A program made the translations under genes and the position numbers. DNA of 64,000 bases from an uncultured Eubacteriales bacterium (GTDB lineage Bacteria; Bacillota; Clostridia; Oscillospirales; Oscillospiraceae): NCBI GenBank assembly GCA_900546075.1, contig URBH01000002.1:1-64000 (forward strand). Reading direction: 5' to 3'. Under the pieces are notes generated by a model. It saw nothing but the letters and a program-made list of their open reading frames with translations. It ran no database searches and was not told the DNA's origin. Of the stretch, positions 40,134 through 48,089 are shown piece after piece; positions within the stretch are counted from its first letter, which is position 1; each line of letters begins with the position of its first letter.

Positions 40134-41222
40134 TCACCGGGTCTCCCGGGAAGTGAGGTACTTGCGCACCATCAGCGCCACCTTGAAGACAATGGCGTGG
40201 TCAAACTGCCGCAGATCCAGTCCCGTGAGCTTTTTGATCTTTTCCAGACGGTAGACCAGGGTGTTGCGGTGGACAAAGAGCTTCCGGGAGGTCTCGGAGA
40301 CGTTCAGGTTGTTCTCAAAGAACTTGTTGATGGTGAACAGGGTCTCCTGGTCAAGAGAATCGATGGAATTCTTCTTGAACACCTCGCTGAGGAAGATCTC
40401 GCACAATGTGGTTGGCAGCTGGTAGATCAGACGGCCGATGCCCAGGTTTTCGTAGTCGATGATGCTCTTTTCGGTGTCGAACACCTTGCCCACGTCAATG
40501 GCGGTCTGGGCTTCCTTGTAGGAATCCGCCAGCTCCCGCAGATGGTCGGACACGGTGCCGATGCCGATGACGGTCTTGATCCGCAGCTCGTTTTTCAGGG
40601 TGTCCTCCATAGACTTGGCGATCTTCTCCAAGTCCTCGGGGGTCGTCCCGCCGGTGATCTGCTTGATGACCGCCACGTCGCTTTCGTTGATGGACAGGAC
40701 AAAGTCCTGCATCTTGTCCGGGAACATCCCCGCCAGCACGTCCACGGTGGCCACGTCGCTGTGACCCACCTGCCGGATGAGGAACACCGCCCGGGGGGCG
40801 TCGGTGGCAAAGTGCAGCTCCTTGGCGCGGATGTAAATATCACCGGGCAGGATATTGTCCATGATGATATTCTTTACAAAAGTTCCCCGGTCATGCTTCT
40901 CCTCATAGAAGGTCTTGGCATCGTTCAGGGCGATATAGGCCATCTGGCAGAAGCTCCGTGCCATCTCGTCGTCGCCGGAGCAGAAAACGGCGTATTCCAG
41001 CACGTTGGAATTGCCCAGAATGGCCTTGAAGCTGCGCTGGCCGAAGGTGACGATGCTGTCGGCGGCGTTCGCCACCTTCAGCGCGGCGTCCGTCCAGCGC
41101 TCACCCAGAATGGACATATCGGTGCAGGAAACCACACACCCCTCGGTATCGATTACGCCGAAGCTGCGGTCCGTAATATCCCGCAACTGAACAATGACAC
41201 TCTGAAAAACGCTGTTGGACAT
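40134..41222 (-). CDS. CdaR/PucR-family transcriptional regulator
   Basis: 362 residues. The C-terminal PucR-type HTH (about 300-350) reads ETLFTINKFFENNLNVSETSRKLFVHRNTLVYRLEKIKKLTGLDLR. Residues about 150-290 resemble the GGDEF-like CdaR middle domain; the N-terminal part is a ligand-sensing domain. Members activate sugar-acid or purine catabolic genes. Start is the ATG of MSNSVF with AAGGAG 11 bases upstream; a GTG four codons earlier would bury the ribosome-binding site. Targets are unknown; it stands alone with its own promoter. Confidence 0.88.
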   Translation of the reverse strand: MSNSVFQSVIVQLRDITDRSFGVIDTEGCVVSCTDMSILGERWTDAALKVANAADSIVTFGQRSFKAILGNSNVLEYAVFCSGDDEMARSFCQMAYIALNDAKTFYEEKHDRGTFVKNIIMDNILPGDIYIRAKELHFATDAPRAVFLIRQVGHSDVATVDVLAGMFPDKMQDFVLSINESDVAVIKQITGGTTPEDLEKIAKSMEDTLKNELRIKTVIGIGTVSDHLRELADSYKEAQTAIDVGKVFDTEKSIIDYENLGIGRLIYQLPTTLCEIFLSEVFKKNSIDSLDQETLFTINKFFENNLNVSETSRKLFVHRNTLVYRLEKIKKLTGLDLRQFDHAIVFKVALMVRKYLTSRETR

Positions 41223-41280
41223 ATCTACAGTCACTCCTTAGTATCTTGCATAAATGCGCATTTCACAAAAACGCATTATT

Positions 41281-41309
41281 ATTATACACAGCTTTTGCGC
41301 ACATTGCAA
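41281..41309 (-). promoter_or_regulatory. Promoter of the CdaR-like gene
   Basis: On the minus strand, TTGCAA (41304-41309), 17 bases, TATAAT (41281-41286), about 58 bases before the start codon. Confidence 0.7.
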
Positions 41310-41418
41310 GTGCCTTTTGACATTTTATTGCAAAATCTCTTATGTTTTTTAGATAATATACCAAGGTTTACCGGCAAGCGGTCCCTACGCAGTCTGTTTC
41401 TTCCAGCAAAATGACCGT

Positions 41419-42129
41419 TCATGGCTGGGGCTTCTCCTCCAATTGGGCAATCTCCTCTTCCGTCAGCTCCCGGCTCCGGCCTCTCGGCAGATCGCCAAGG
41501 GTCAGCGCTCCCTCCTGTCTGCGCTCCAGGTAGGTCACGGTCATATTCCGGGAGGCCATCATCCGCCGCACCTGGTGGTATTTCCCCTCCCGGACAGTGA
41601 TCCGGCTCTCCCCCGCTCCCAGCGGCTCTAAAAGCGCGGGCAGGCATACCGTGCCGTCCCGGAGGGTCAGCCCCGCGGCAAAGGCGGCTGCGTCGTCGGC
41701 ATTTGCCTGTCCCTCGTGGCGGGCATAGTAAATTTTCGCCACTTCCTTTTTCGGCGAAATCAGCCGGTGGAGCAGCTCGCCGTCGTTGGTAAACAGCAGC
41801 AGCCCCTCGGTGGCCTTGTCCAGGCGGCCTACGGGCTTTAAGTCCATGTGCCGCCACGCCTCCGGCAGCAGCTCCATGACGGTTTTTTCGTTCGCGTCCT
41901 CCGTGGCCGTGACGTAGCCCGCCGGCTTGTTGAGCATCACCACCATCCGGCGCTTTCCGCTTAAGGCTTCTCCGTCCAGGGCAACCGTGTGGACGGCGGG
42001 GTCGATCTTCCGGGAGCCGTCCTTCTCAGGATTTCCGTCCACGGTCACCCGTCCGGCTTTCAGGATGGTCTTCACCTGAGAGCGGGTGCCTGTGCCGCTG
42101 TCGCACAGGAATTTGTCCAGTCGTTCCAT
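41419..42129 (-). CDS. rsuA: 16S rRNA pseudouridine synthase (RsuA/RluB family)
   Basis: 236 residues. N-terminal S4 RNA-binding domain (MERLDKFLCDSGTGTRSQVKTILKAGRVTVDG) followed by the catalytic domain with the key Asp in PVGRLDKATEGLLLFTNDGEL, and VREGKYHQVRRMMA. It converts a uridine in 16S rRNA to pseudouridine, probably U516. The start is at MERLD; the in-frame extension upstream overlaps the divergent DUF4830 gene's promoter area. rluB or rluE would be an alternative subfamily. Confidence 0.93.
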   Translation of the reverse strand: MERLDKFLCDSGTGTRSQVKTILKAGRVTVDGNPEKDGSRKIDPAVHTVALDGEALSGKRRMVVMLNKPAGYVTATEDANEKTVMELLPEAWRHMDLKPVGRLDKATEGLLLFTNDGELLHRLISPKKEVAKIYYARHEGQANADDAAAFAAGLTLRDGTVCLPALLEPLGAGESRITVREGKYHQVRRMMASRNMTVTYLERRQEGALTLGDLPRGRSRELTEEEIAQLEEKPQP

Positions 42130-42202
42130 AGCTCCTCCGTTCTGCTTCCCGCTTCCGGCGCATAGGCTGTACCACCGAAATATGAACCGGGAGGGATTTA
42201 TT

Positions 42203-42733
42203 ATGATGGTTATGACCGCGAAGGTCAATCTGAAAAAGGCAATGATCGCCCTTGCTGCCGTGGCGGCGCTGATCGTGGCGCTGATTCTGCTGCTGGGCGG
42301 GGGCGGGGACTCCGCCGAGACTTCCGCGCCCACGGCCTCCAGCAACGACGGCCGGGTGAAATTTCTGACGGATCTCGGCTGGGACGTCACCACGTCCCCC
42401 ACAGATTCCAGTCAGGTACGCATCCCCGCGGCGTCCAGCGACGTATTCGAGCGCTACAACGCCCTGCAAAAGAGCCAGGGCTACGACCTGGGGCAGTACG
42501 CCGGGAAGAAGGTCATGCGCTACGTCTACAAGATCAACAACTACCCCGGCGCCACCGAGCCGGTGTACGCGACGCTGCTGGTCTACAAGAATCAGATCAT
42601 CGGCGGCGACATAACGGACACCGCCGCCCAGGGAAAGATCCGCGGCTTCAAAATGCCGGAGGCCACGACCGTCCCCACCATTCCCAGCCTCCCCACGGAA
42701 ACCGCCGCCACCACGCCGGAAACCACGCAGTAA
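42203..42733 (+). CDS. DUF4830-like secreted/anchored protein
   Basis: 176 residues: N-terminal membrane anchor (KKAMIALAAVAALIVALILLL), then a Ser/Thr/Ala-rich linker, then a globular domain (VKFLTDLGWDVTTSPTDSSQVRIP, DVFERYNALQKSQGYDLGQYAGKKVMRYVYKINNYPG) found in uncharacterised extracytoplasmic proteins of Clostridia (DUF4830). A Pro/Thr-rich tail ends it. Divergent from rsuA. Start ATG with GGGAGG 9-14 bases upstream (MMVMTAK), preferred to the earlier ATG at 42182. Function unknown. Confidence 0.75.
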   Translation: MMVMTAKVNLKKAMIALAAVAALIVALILLLGGGGDSAETSAPTASSNDGRVKFLTDLGWDVTTSPTDSSQVRIPAASSDVFERYNALQKSQGYDLGQYAGKKVMRYVYKINNYPGATEPVYATLLVYKNQIIGGDITDTAAQGKIRGFKMPEATTVPTIPSLPTETAATTPETTQ

Positions 42734-42782
42734 GCAAAGAGAAGCCGCCGTATTTTATCTATGGTATCACACAATTCCGCTC

Positions 42783-42811
42783 TTGACAAGCGCCCCGCTC
42801 TGTGCTACTGT
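42783..42811 (+). promoter_or_regulatory. Promoter of the riboflavin transport gene
   Basis: TTGACA (42783-42788), 17-base spacer, TACTGT (42806-42811), immediately upstream of the FMN riboswitch. Confidence 0.75.
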
Positions 42812-42828
42812 GTAACCGAACTGAACAG

Positions 42829-43102
42829 TATCTTCAGGGCGGGGCGAAATTCCCCACCGGCGGTAAAGGAAGCTCTGATTCAATCGGCGAGAGCTGACAG
42901 CGAGAGATTTTTCTCTGGACGAAAGCTTCAAAAGTGGAGAAATACTGTATGTATTTCCCGCTTTTGAAGCTGCACGGATAGAGGAAAAGATTCGCTGCTC
43001 AGCCGAAGACGATTGATTCAGAGGTTCCCAAGTCCGCGAGCGCGTCAGCGTTGAATCGGTGAAACTCCGATACCGACAGTACAGTCTGGATGGAAGAAGA
43101 TA
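42829..43102 (+). promoter_or_regulatory. FMN riboswitch (RFN element) with long peripheral insertion
   Basis: The conserved core blocks are present in order: tatcttcagggcgggg, gaaattccccaccggcggta, agtccgcgagcg (43031-43042), aatcggtgaaactccgat and gacagtacagtctggatgg with agaaga. Binding of FMN should lower expression of the transporter gene downstream. About 160 bases (42868-43030) separate the second and third blocks instead of a short loop; they form a long imperfect stem (42868-42886 with 43010-43028) and an inner hairpin (42925-42970). Confidence 0.93.
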
Positions 43103-43127
43103 CGCAAAGGATATTTGCGTTTTTTTC
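43102..43127 (+). terminator. Riboswitch expression-platform terminator
   Basis: Stem acgcaaa / tttgcgt followed by seven T (43119-43126), right after the aptamer. A second hairpin (cgccctgag / ctcagggcg, 43129-43151) followed by T's lies downstream and could be an additional terminator or the anti-terminator region. Confidence 0.85.
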
Positions 43128-43176
43128 ACGCCCTGAGTGTAAACTCAGGGCGCATTTTTGTTTTGAGGTGATACCA

Positions 43177-43896
43177 ATGACCGATCTGTGGAAACAAATT
43201 TTAGACAATCTGTCCTTTGTAGGCGTGAGCCTCGCCATCGTGGTGGGGCTTGCCCTGCTGGCACGGCTGGAGGAGCGTTTTCTCCCGGAAAAGCGGAAGG
43301 TCAGTCCCGCCCGGCGGGTCAGCATCATCGGCATCAGCGCCGCCATCGCCGCCGTGCTCCATGTGCTGGACTTTCCTCTGGTGGTTCTCGCGCCGGAATT
43401 CTACAAGCTGGACTTTTCCGAGCTGCCCGTGCTGCTGTGCGGATTTTACCTGGGGCCCAGCGCCACCGTAATTTGCGAGGGCGTGAAAATTCTGCTGAAG
43501 CTGCTTCTGAAAGGCACTTCCACCGCCTTTGTGGGCGATCTTGCCAACTTCGTGGTGGGATGCTCCCTGGTTCTCCCCGCCACCGTTTTCTACCACGCCC
43601 ACAAGAGCAAGCACAGCGCCATCATCGGCCTTGCCATCGGCACGCTGGTCATGACCGTGTTCGGCAGCGCCTTCAACGCCGTCTACCTTCTGCCCAAGTT
43701 TGCCCAGCTGTACGGCATTCCCCTGGACACCATCATCGCCATGGGAACGGCCATCCGGGGCGGGGTCAGCAATATCTCCACCTTTGTTCTGCTGTGTGTT
43801 GCGCCCCTGAACCTGCTGAAAGGCACCGTCGTCTCCGTGCTGACGATGCTGCTGTATAAACGGGTGGCAAGGCCTCTGTTCGGGCTGCATCAATAA
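43177..43896 (+). CDS. ribU: ECF transporter riboflavin-binding component RibU-like
   Basis: 239 residues with about six membrane segments (ISAAIAAVLHVLDFPLVVL, LDFSELPVLLCGFYLGPSATVICEGVKILLKLL, NFVVGCSLVLPATVFYHAHKSKHSAIIGLAIGTLVMTVFG). The ELPVLLxGFxxGP loop and KNLL-type KILLKLL stretch match RibU S-components, and the FMN riboswitch directly upstream supports riboflavin uptake. The N-terminal extra helix (about 1-45) makes it longer than the usual 190-residue RibU. Partners (EcfA/A'/T) are not in this window. Confidence 0.92.
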   Translation: MTDLWKQILDNLSFVGVSLAIVVGLALLARLEERFLPEKRKVSPARRVSIIGISAAIAAVLHVLDFPLVVLAPEFYKLDFSELPVLLCGFYLGPSATVICEGVKILLKLLLKGTSTAFVGDLANFVVGCSLVLPATVFYHAHKSKHSAIIGLAIGTLVMTVFGSAFNAVYLLPKFAQLYGIPLDTIIAMGTAIRGGVSNISTFVLLCVAPLNLLKGTVVSVLTMLLYKRVARPLFGLHQ

Positions 43897-43901
43897 CTAC
43901 C

Positions 43902-43934
43902 AAAACTGCCGGGGTATCTCTCCGGCAGTTTTCC
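43902..43934 (+). terminator. Terminator after ribU
   Basis: AAAACTGCCGG / CCGGCAGTTTTC stem with short loop and T-rich tail, 6 bases after the ribU stop. Confidence 0.85.
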
Positions 43935-43935
43935 T

Positions 43936-43964
43936 TTGCCTTTCTCGGGAAATTGTGGTATAGT
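43936..43964 (+). promoter_or_regulatory. Promoter of the nitroreductase genes
   Basis: TTGCCT (43936-43941), 17 bases, TGG-TATAGT (extended -10 at 43959-43964). Start codon is 25 bases downstream. Confidence 0.6.
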
Positions 43965-43988
43965 ATTCAGAAAAAGGAGGTATTTTCT

Positions 43989-44495
43989 ATGTGTGAACTT
44001 CTGAAACCCCGCCGCAGCGTCCGCAAGTACCGCCCCGAGCAGGTGCCGGACGCGCTGCTGGACGCCGTGCTGGAGGCCGGGCTTTACGCCCCCTCCGCCA
44101 TGAATAACCAGAAGCCCGTCATGGTGGCCGTCCGGGACAAGGCTATCCGGGATCAGCTTTCCCGGATGAACGCCGCCGTGATGGGTACCGACCGTGACCC
44201 CTTCTACGGCGCACCCTGCGTCATCGTCGTGCTGGCCGACCCCGGCTATCCCACCTGGGTGGAGGACGGCTCTCTGGTGCTGGGCAATCTGCTCAACGCC
44301 GCCCACGCCGCGAAACTTGGCAGCTGCTGGATCAACCGCGCCCGGGAGATGTTCGACACCCAGGAGGGCAAGGCGCTTCTCGGTAAGTGGGGCGTTCCGG
44401 AACACTACCGGGGCATCGGCTGCTGCATTCTGGGCTACGCCGACGAGAACCCCGCCCCCAAGGAGCGGGCGGCGAACCGCATCCTGAAAATCTGA
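43989..44495 (+). CDS. Nitroreductase-family protein
   Basis: 168 residues. FMN-binding pattern: LKPRRSVRKYRPEQVPDALLDAVLEAG at the start, then YAPSAMNNQKP and LGSCWINRARE with the C-terminal GYADENPAPKERAANRI. These small flavoproteins reduce nitro compounds or quinones with NAD(P)H. AGGAGG lies 7 bases before the ATG. A second, diverged copy follows 15 bases later. Confidence 0.9.
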   Translation: MCELLKPRRSVRKYRPEQVPDALLDAVLEAGLYAPSAMNNQKPVMVAVRDKAIRDQLSRMNAAVMGTDRDPFYGAPCVIVVLADPGYPTWVEDGSLVLGNLLNAAHAAKLGSCWINRAREMFDTQEGKALLGKWGVPEHYRGIGCCILGYADENPAPKERAANRILKI

Positions 44496-44510
44496 CAAAA
44501 AAGGAGAAGA

Positions 44511-45041
44511 ATGATGGACTTTCTGGAAATTGCCCGCGCCCGGCAATCCTGCCGCAGCTATGACGAGACCCGGCCTGTAGAACAGGAAAAGCTGGACGCC
44601 GTGCTGGAAGCCGCCCGTTTGGCTCCCTCCGCCTGCAACGCCCAGCCCTACCATTTCACCGTCTGCCGGGGGCAGGCCGCCAAGGCCGTGGTCGCCGGTG
44701 TGACCGGCATGGGCATGAACAAATTTACCGCTCAGGCGCCGGTGCTCATCGTAATCTCCGAGCGTTCCTACAATAAAACCGCCGCTCTTGGCTCCAGAGT
44801 CACGAAGGTAGACTACCGCTCCATCGACATCGGCATTGCCGCTGCCTATCTCACCGCCGAGGCCACCGCTCAGGGGCTTTCCACCTGTATCATCGGCTGG
44901 CTGGACGACGCCAAGCTCCGGGCAGCCTGCGGCCTGAATCAGCCGGTGCGGCTGGTGATCGCTCTGGGCTACGCGAAGGAGGGCGATCCCCTCCGGGAGA
45001 AAAAGCGCCGGGACATGGGAGAGCTGGTGGATTACCGATGA
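44511..45041 (+). CDS. Nitroreductase-family protein, second copy
   Basis: 176 residues: LEIARARQSCRSYDETRPVEQEKLDAVLEAARLAPSACNAQPYHF is the nitroreductase FMN-binding start; GLSTCIIGWLDDAKLRAACG and VIALGYAKEGDP follow. It is a paralogue in tandem with the first, with AGGAGAAG upstream. It overlaps the PPC-domain gene by 4 bases, so the three genes are coupled. ATG at 44511 or 44514 cannot be told apart. Confidence 0.9.
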   Translation: MMDFLEIARARQSCRSYDETRPVEQEKLDAVLEAARLAPSACNAQPYHFTVCRGQAAKAVVAGVTGMGMNKFTAQAPVLIVISERSYNKTAALGSRVTKVDYRSIDIGIAAAYLTAEATAQGLSTCIIGWLDDAKLRAACGLNQPVRLVIALGYAKEGDPLREKKRRDMGELVDYR

Positions 45042-45466
45042 ACCGTCCCATTGTGACCGCATCCGGCGCTTTGGTCTGCCACTGCGTCCGTCTTCACCGG
45101 GGAGACGATCTGCTTCTCTCCATCCGGGAGCTTGCCCGGGAAAAGCATATTGCCGCGGGCGTGGTGCTTTCCGCCGTTGGCTGCGTCACGGAGGCGAAGG
45201 TGCGGGACGCCGGCGGCGTGAACATCCGCTCCATCGGGGAACACTGCGAGATCGTCAGCCTGAACGGCACCGTCAGCGAGCAGCGGTGCCACCTGCACAT
45301 TGCCCTGTCCCGGGAAGACCTCTCCACCCTGGGTGGTCATCTCTGCCCCGGCTGCATCGTCAACACCACCTGCGAGCTGGTGATCGGGGAGCTTCCCGGC
45401 GTCCGCTTCGGCGTGGAGCAGGACGGAGAAACCGGGTATGACGAGCTGGTTTTTGAATCTATCTGA
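45038..45466 (+). CDS. PPC/DUF296 domain protein
   Basis: 142 residues: LREKHIAAGVVLSAVGCVTEAKVR-like core (AREKHIAAGVVLSAVGCVTE) and LNGTVSEQRCHLHIALSREDLSTLGGHLCPGCIVNTTCELVIGEL, where the HLHIALS...GGHL pattern is the metal-binding core of PPC domains. These are found as DNA-binding or regulatory domains in bacteria and AT-hook proteins in plants. Bacterial stand-alone copies are uncharacterised. Coupled to the second nitroreductase. Confidence 0.85.
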   Translation: MNRPIVTASGALVCHCVRLHRGDDLLLSIRELAREKHIAAGVVLSAVGCVTEAKVRDAGGVNIRSIGEHCEIVSLNGTVSEQRCHLHIALSREDLSTLGGHLCPGCIVNTTCELVIGELPGVRFGVEQDGETGYDELVFESI

Positions 45467-45497
45467 CTACATGGGCGGCCATAATGAGCTGCACCCC

Positions 45498-45681
45498 TTG
45501 CCTCTCCCTATGGGAGAGGTGGCTGAGCGAAGCGAAGACGGAGAGGGTACACATGGGCGCAACACCCTCTCAGCCACCTTCGGTGACAGCTCTCCCAAGG
45601 GGAGAGCCAAGGGGCTGTACTAATCGCATGTTTGCACGGGAAATGGAGCGTATCCGCACCGATACGCTCCACTCACTGTTT
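45498..45681. repeat. Palindromic intergenic repeat, copy 2 (inverted)
   Basis: About 180 bp matching the reverse complement of 34249-34425, including the end palindrome tggagcgtatc / gatacgctcca (45643-45670) and CTCTCCCTATGGGAGAG-type stems. It fills most of the gap before the sdpRI promoter. Confidence 0.85.
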
Positions 45682-45718
45682 TATGACCACCCGTTAAATT
45701 GCCGCTCCTTTTTTCCTC

Positions 45719-45776
45719 TTGACAAAGAGCCGTTTCCGTTGTACAATACATTTAACAATTCAGCTAATTGTTAAAT
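45719..45776 (+). promoter_or_regulatory. sdpRI promoter and SdpR operator
   Basis: TTGACA (45719-45724), 17-base spacer, TACAAT (45742-45747), and just downstream a perfect 11-bp inverted repeat ATTTAACAATT-cagct-AATTGTTAAAT (45750-45776). Its position over the +1 region fits repression by an ArsR-type regulator encoded next. Confidence 0.85.
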
Positions 45777-45797
45777 GTTTGATCGGAGGTGAATCCC

Positions 45798-46070
45798 TTG
45801 GCATTACAGCAGACCCTAAAAGCCCTGTCCGACCCGACCCGGCGGGAAATTCTGAATCTGCTCAAGTCCGGCAGACTGTCCGCCGGGGAAATTGCCGACC
45901 ATTTTAGCATCACCCCCGCCGCCGTTTCCCGGCATCTGTCCGTTCTGAAGGATGCCGACCTGATCTGGGACACCCGGGAGGGAAAATTCATCTTTTATGA
46001 GCTGAACACCTCGGTCTTAGAGGAGATCATGCTCTGGCTCACGGATTTGAAAGGAGGCGCTGCCCCATGA
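45798..46070 (+). CDS. sdpR: ArsR/SdpR-family winged-helix repressor
   Basis: 90 residues. Winged helix: LQQTLKALSDPTRREILNLLKSGRLSAGEIADHFSITPAAVSRHLSVLKDADLIWDTREGKFIFYELN. No metal-binding Cys motif is visible, as in SdpR-like autorepressors. Start taken as TTG with GGAGG 8 bases upstream; GTG at 45789 overlaps the ribosome-binding site. It overlaps the next gene by 4 bases. SdpR normally represses sdpRI until SdpI senses the peptide toxin SDP; here the toxin genes are absent. Confidence 0.93.
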   Translation: MALQQTLKALSDPTRREILNLLKSGRLSAGEIADHFSITPAAVSRHLSVLKDADLIWDTREGKFIFYELNTSVLEEIMLWLTDLKGGAAP

Positions 46071-47131
46071 TAAAGCAGTACAAAAAAGAACTGATTGTCT
46101 CCACGCTGCTTGCCCTTCTCCCCATCGCCGCAGGGCTGCTTCTGTGGAACCGGCTTCCCGGCCAGCTTGCCACCCATTGGGGCATGAGCGGCGCGGACAG
46201 ATGGAGCGGCAAGGCCGCCGCCGTGTTTCTTCGGCCGCTGTTGCTGCTGGCCGCCCATTATCTGGTGCTGTTTCTCGTTTTCCGCGACGCAAAGAACCGG
46301 AATCAGAGCAAAAAAGTGGTGGGGCTGCTGTTCTGGATGATTCCCGCCGTCTCCATCCTCGTCAGCGGCATCACCTACGCGGTGGCGCTGGGGTGGAAAT
46401 TCCGGCTCGCCGGCCTTCTTTTCGCGGGGCTGGGACTGATGTTCGCCGCCATCGGCAACTATCTCCCCAAGTGCCGCCCCAACCGCACCGTGGGCATTCG
46501 GGTCTCCTGGACGCTGGGCAGCGAGGAAAACTGGAATGCAACCCACCGCTTCGCCGGTAAGGTCTGGGTCATCGGCGGTCTTATAATGGTGCTTGCCGCT
46601 CTGCTTCCGGAGGTGCCGAGGATTATCGTCACCATTCTCGCCGTGGCCGCTCTGTCCATCCTTCCCATTGCCTATTCCTACCGCTACCACCGGATCCACG
46701 GAACGAAAAGTGAACCCGACCCGCTGTCCAAGAAAATCTCCGTTGGCATGCTGATCTTCACGGCGGTGATTGCGGTGTTCGTCGCGGTCATGCTGTTCAC
46801 CGGCAATCTCCATTACCGGTTCGACAGCGACAGCTTTACCGTGGAAGCCTCTTATTTCGACGACCTCACCGTAAAATACGACGCCATCGACTGCATTGAA
46901 TACCGGGAGGGCAACGTGGACGGCACCCGAACCTTCGGCGTGGGCAGCTTCCGGCTGCTGCTGGGAACGTTTGAAAATGCGGAATTCGGCACCTATACCC
47001 GCTACACCTACTACCGTCCGGAGGCCTGCGTCATTCTGTCGGTGAACGGAAAAACGCTGGTTCTCAGCGGCAGCAGCGCGGACAGCACCCGAACTCTCTA
47101 CGATACCCTTGTGGCAAAAACCGGCTTATAA
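46067..47131 (+). CDS. sdpI: SdpI-family membrane protein
   Basis: 354 residues with about eight membrane segments. DUF1648 start LPGQLATHWGMSGADRWSGK and the SdpI stretch NYLPKCRPNRTVGIRVSWTLGSEENWNATHRFAGK, which is the family signature. The C-terminal 110 residues form an extra PH-like domain (LHYRFDSDSFTVEASYFDDLTVKYDAIDCIEYR). SdpI confers immunity to the SDP toxin in Bacillus, but solitary homologues with SdpR are widespread and their signal is unknown. Coupled to sdpR by 4 bases. Confidence 0.9.
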   Translation: MIKQYKKELIVSTLLALLPIAAGLLLWNRLPGQLATHWGMSGADRWSGKAAAVFLRPLLLLAAHYLVLFLVFRDAKNRNQSKKVVGLLFWMIPAVSILVSGITYAVALGWKFRLAGLLFAGLGLMFAAIGNYLPKCRPNRTVGIRVSWTLGSEENWNATHRFAGKVWVIGGLIMVLAALLPEVPRIIVTILAVAALSILPIAYSYRYHRIHGTKSEPDPLSKKISVGMLIFTAVIAVFVAVMLFTGNLHYRFDSDSFTVEASYFDDLTVKYDAIDCIEYREGNVDGTRTFGVGSFRLLLGTFENAEFGTYTRYTYYRPEACVILSVNGKTLVLSGSSADSTRTLYDTLVAKTGL

Positions 47132-47149
47132 CGGAAAGGAGAAAACGAT

Positions 47150-47944
47150 ATGAACACCGTATCTTCTGCAAGCATTACCGGCATGGTCGTCAGCCTGATT
47201 CTCTGCGTAGCGGCGCCCGTGGCGCTGTGCGTCCTGCTGAAACGCAAAACCGCCGCGAAGCTTTCCGACATGTTCCTTGGCGTGGTGATTTTCATCCTCT
47301 TCGCCCGGTTTCTGGAGCAGCTGCTCCACATGGCCATGCTCTCCGCCTTTGGGGAAAGGCTGACCGGCAATCTGTGGCTGTCCGCCCTGTACGGCGGCGC
47401 GGCGGCTGCGGTATTTGAGGAATTCGGTCGCCTTATCGCCATGAAGTATCTGCTGGACAACCAGCTGGAAAAGGATACCGCCCTGATGTACGGCGTAGGC
47501 CACGGCGGCATTGAAGCGCTGACCATCGGCGCCCTGACCTGCGTTTCCAACCTTGCCACCGTTTCCATGATCAACGGCGGCAAGCTGGAAAGCGCCCTCG
47601 CCGGGCTGGACGAAGCCGCCCGGGCGACCTCCCTGGAGACAATCTCTCAGCTGTGGACGCTTCCCTCCTACCTATTCTACATGGTCGGCGTAGAGCGACT
47701 CATTGCGTTTGCTCTGCAAATCTGCCTGTCGTATCTGGTGTACCGCGCCGTGCGGTATCACCGCCGGGGCTTCTTCCTCGCCGCCATGGGCATCCACTTC
47801 GCCGTGGACGCCCTGGCCGCGCTGCTCAAGGACGCCGTTCCCATCCCCGCTCTGGAGGCCATTCTGGCGGTCATCGTCATCGTGACCGTGGTCTTCACCG
47901 TCCGGCTGTACCGGGCGGAATCGGAGAACGCCGTCAGCAACTGA
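47150..47944 (+). CDS. YhfC-like intramembrane protein (putative protease)
   Basis: 264 residues, about eight membrane helices. Motifs FEEFGRL (E90-E91-x-x-R94) and YGVGHGGIEAL (H118) plus GIHFAVDALAAL resemble the EExxxR-like and HxxxB-type active-site pattern of CPBP/YhfC-like membrane proteases. Substrate unknown. It lies 18 bases after sdpI and probably belongs to the sdpRI transcript, so a role in the same stress response is inferred. Confidence 0.8.
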   Translation: MNTVSSASITGMVVSLILCVAAPVALCVLLKRKTAAKLSDMFLGVVIFILFARFLEQLLHMAMLSAFGERLTGNLWLSALYGGAAAAVFEEFGRLIAMKYLLDNQLEKDTALMYGVGHGGIEALTIGALTCVSNLATVSMINGGKLESALAGLDEAARATSLETISQLWTLPSYLFYMVGVERLIAFALQICLSYLVYRAVRYHRRGFFLAAMGIHFAVDALAALLKDAVPIPALEAILAVIVIVTVVFTVRLYRAESENAVSN

Positions 47945-47959
47945 TTCTCCCATATTATC

Positions 47960-47988
47960 GTCCGCCCGTGGCTCTCCCACGGGCGGAC
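47960..47988. terminator. Terminator after the sdpRI operon
   Basis: 12-bp stem GTCCGCCCGTGG / CCACGGGCGGAC with a 5-base loop, followed by a weak T-rich run (attctttcc). Confidence 0.8.
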
Positions 47989-48017
47989 ATTCTTTCCCCG
48001 AAAACCGCAAATAAAAC

Positions 48018-48046
48018 TTGACTATGGGGCATAATTCTTCTATAAT
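48018..48046 (+). promoter_or_regulatory. Promoter of greA-lysS
   Basis: TTGACT (48018-48023), 17-base spacer, TATAAT (48041-48046), 43 bases before the greA start. Confidence 0.8.
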
Positions 48047-48089
48047 ATCTGGAGCTATTGATATTTTTATCTGAGAAAGGATTTTGAAT

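Noticed and set aside
45438..45774. Open frames across the palindromic repeat downstream of the PPC gene
   Set aside because: They are read through the structured repeat, lack ribosome-binding sites and match no protein pattern.
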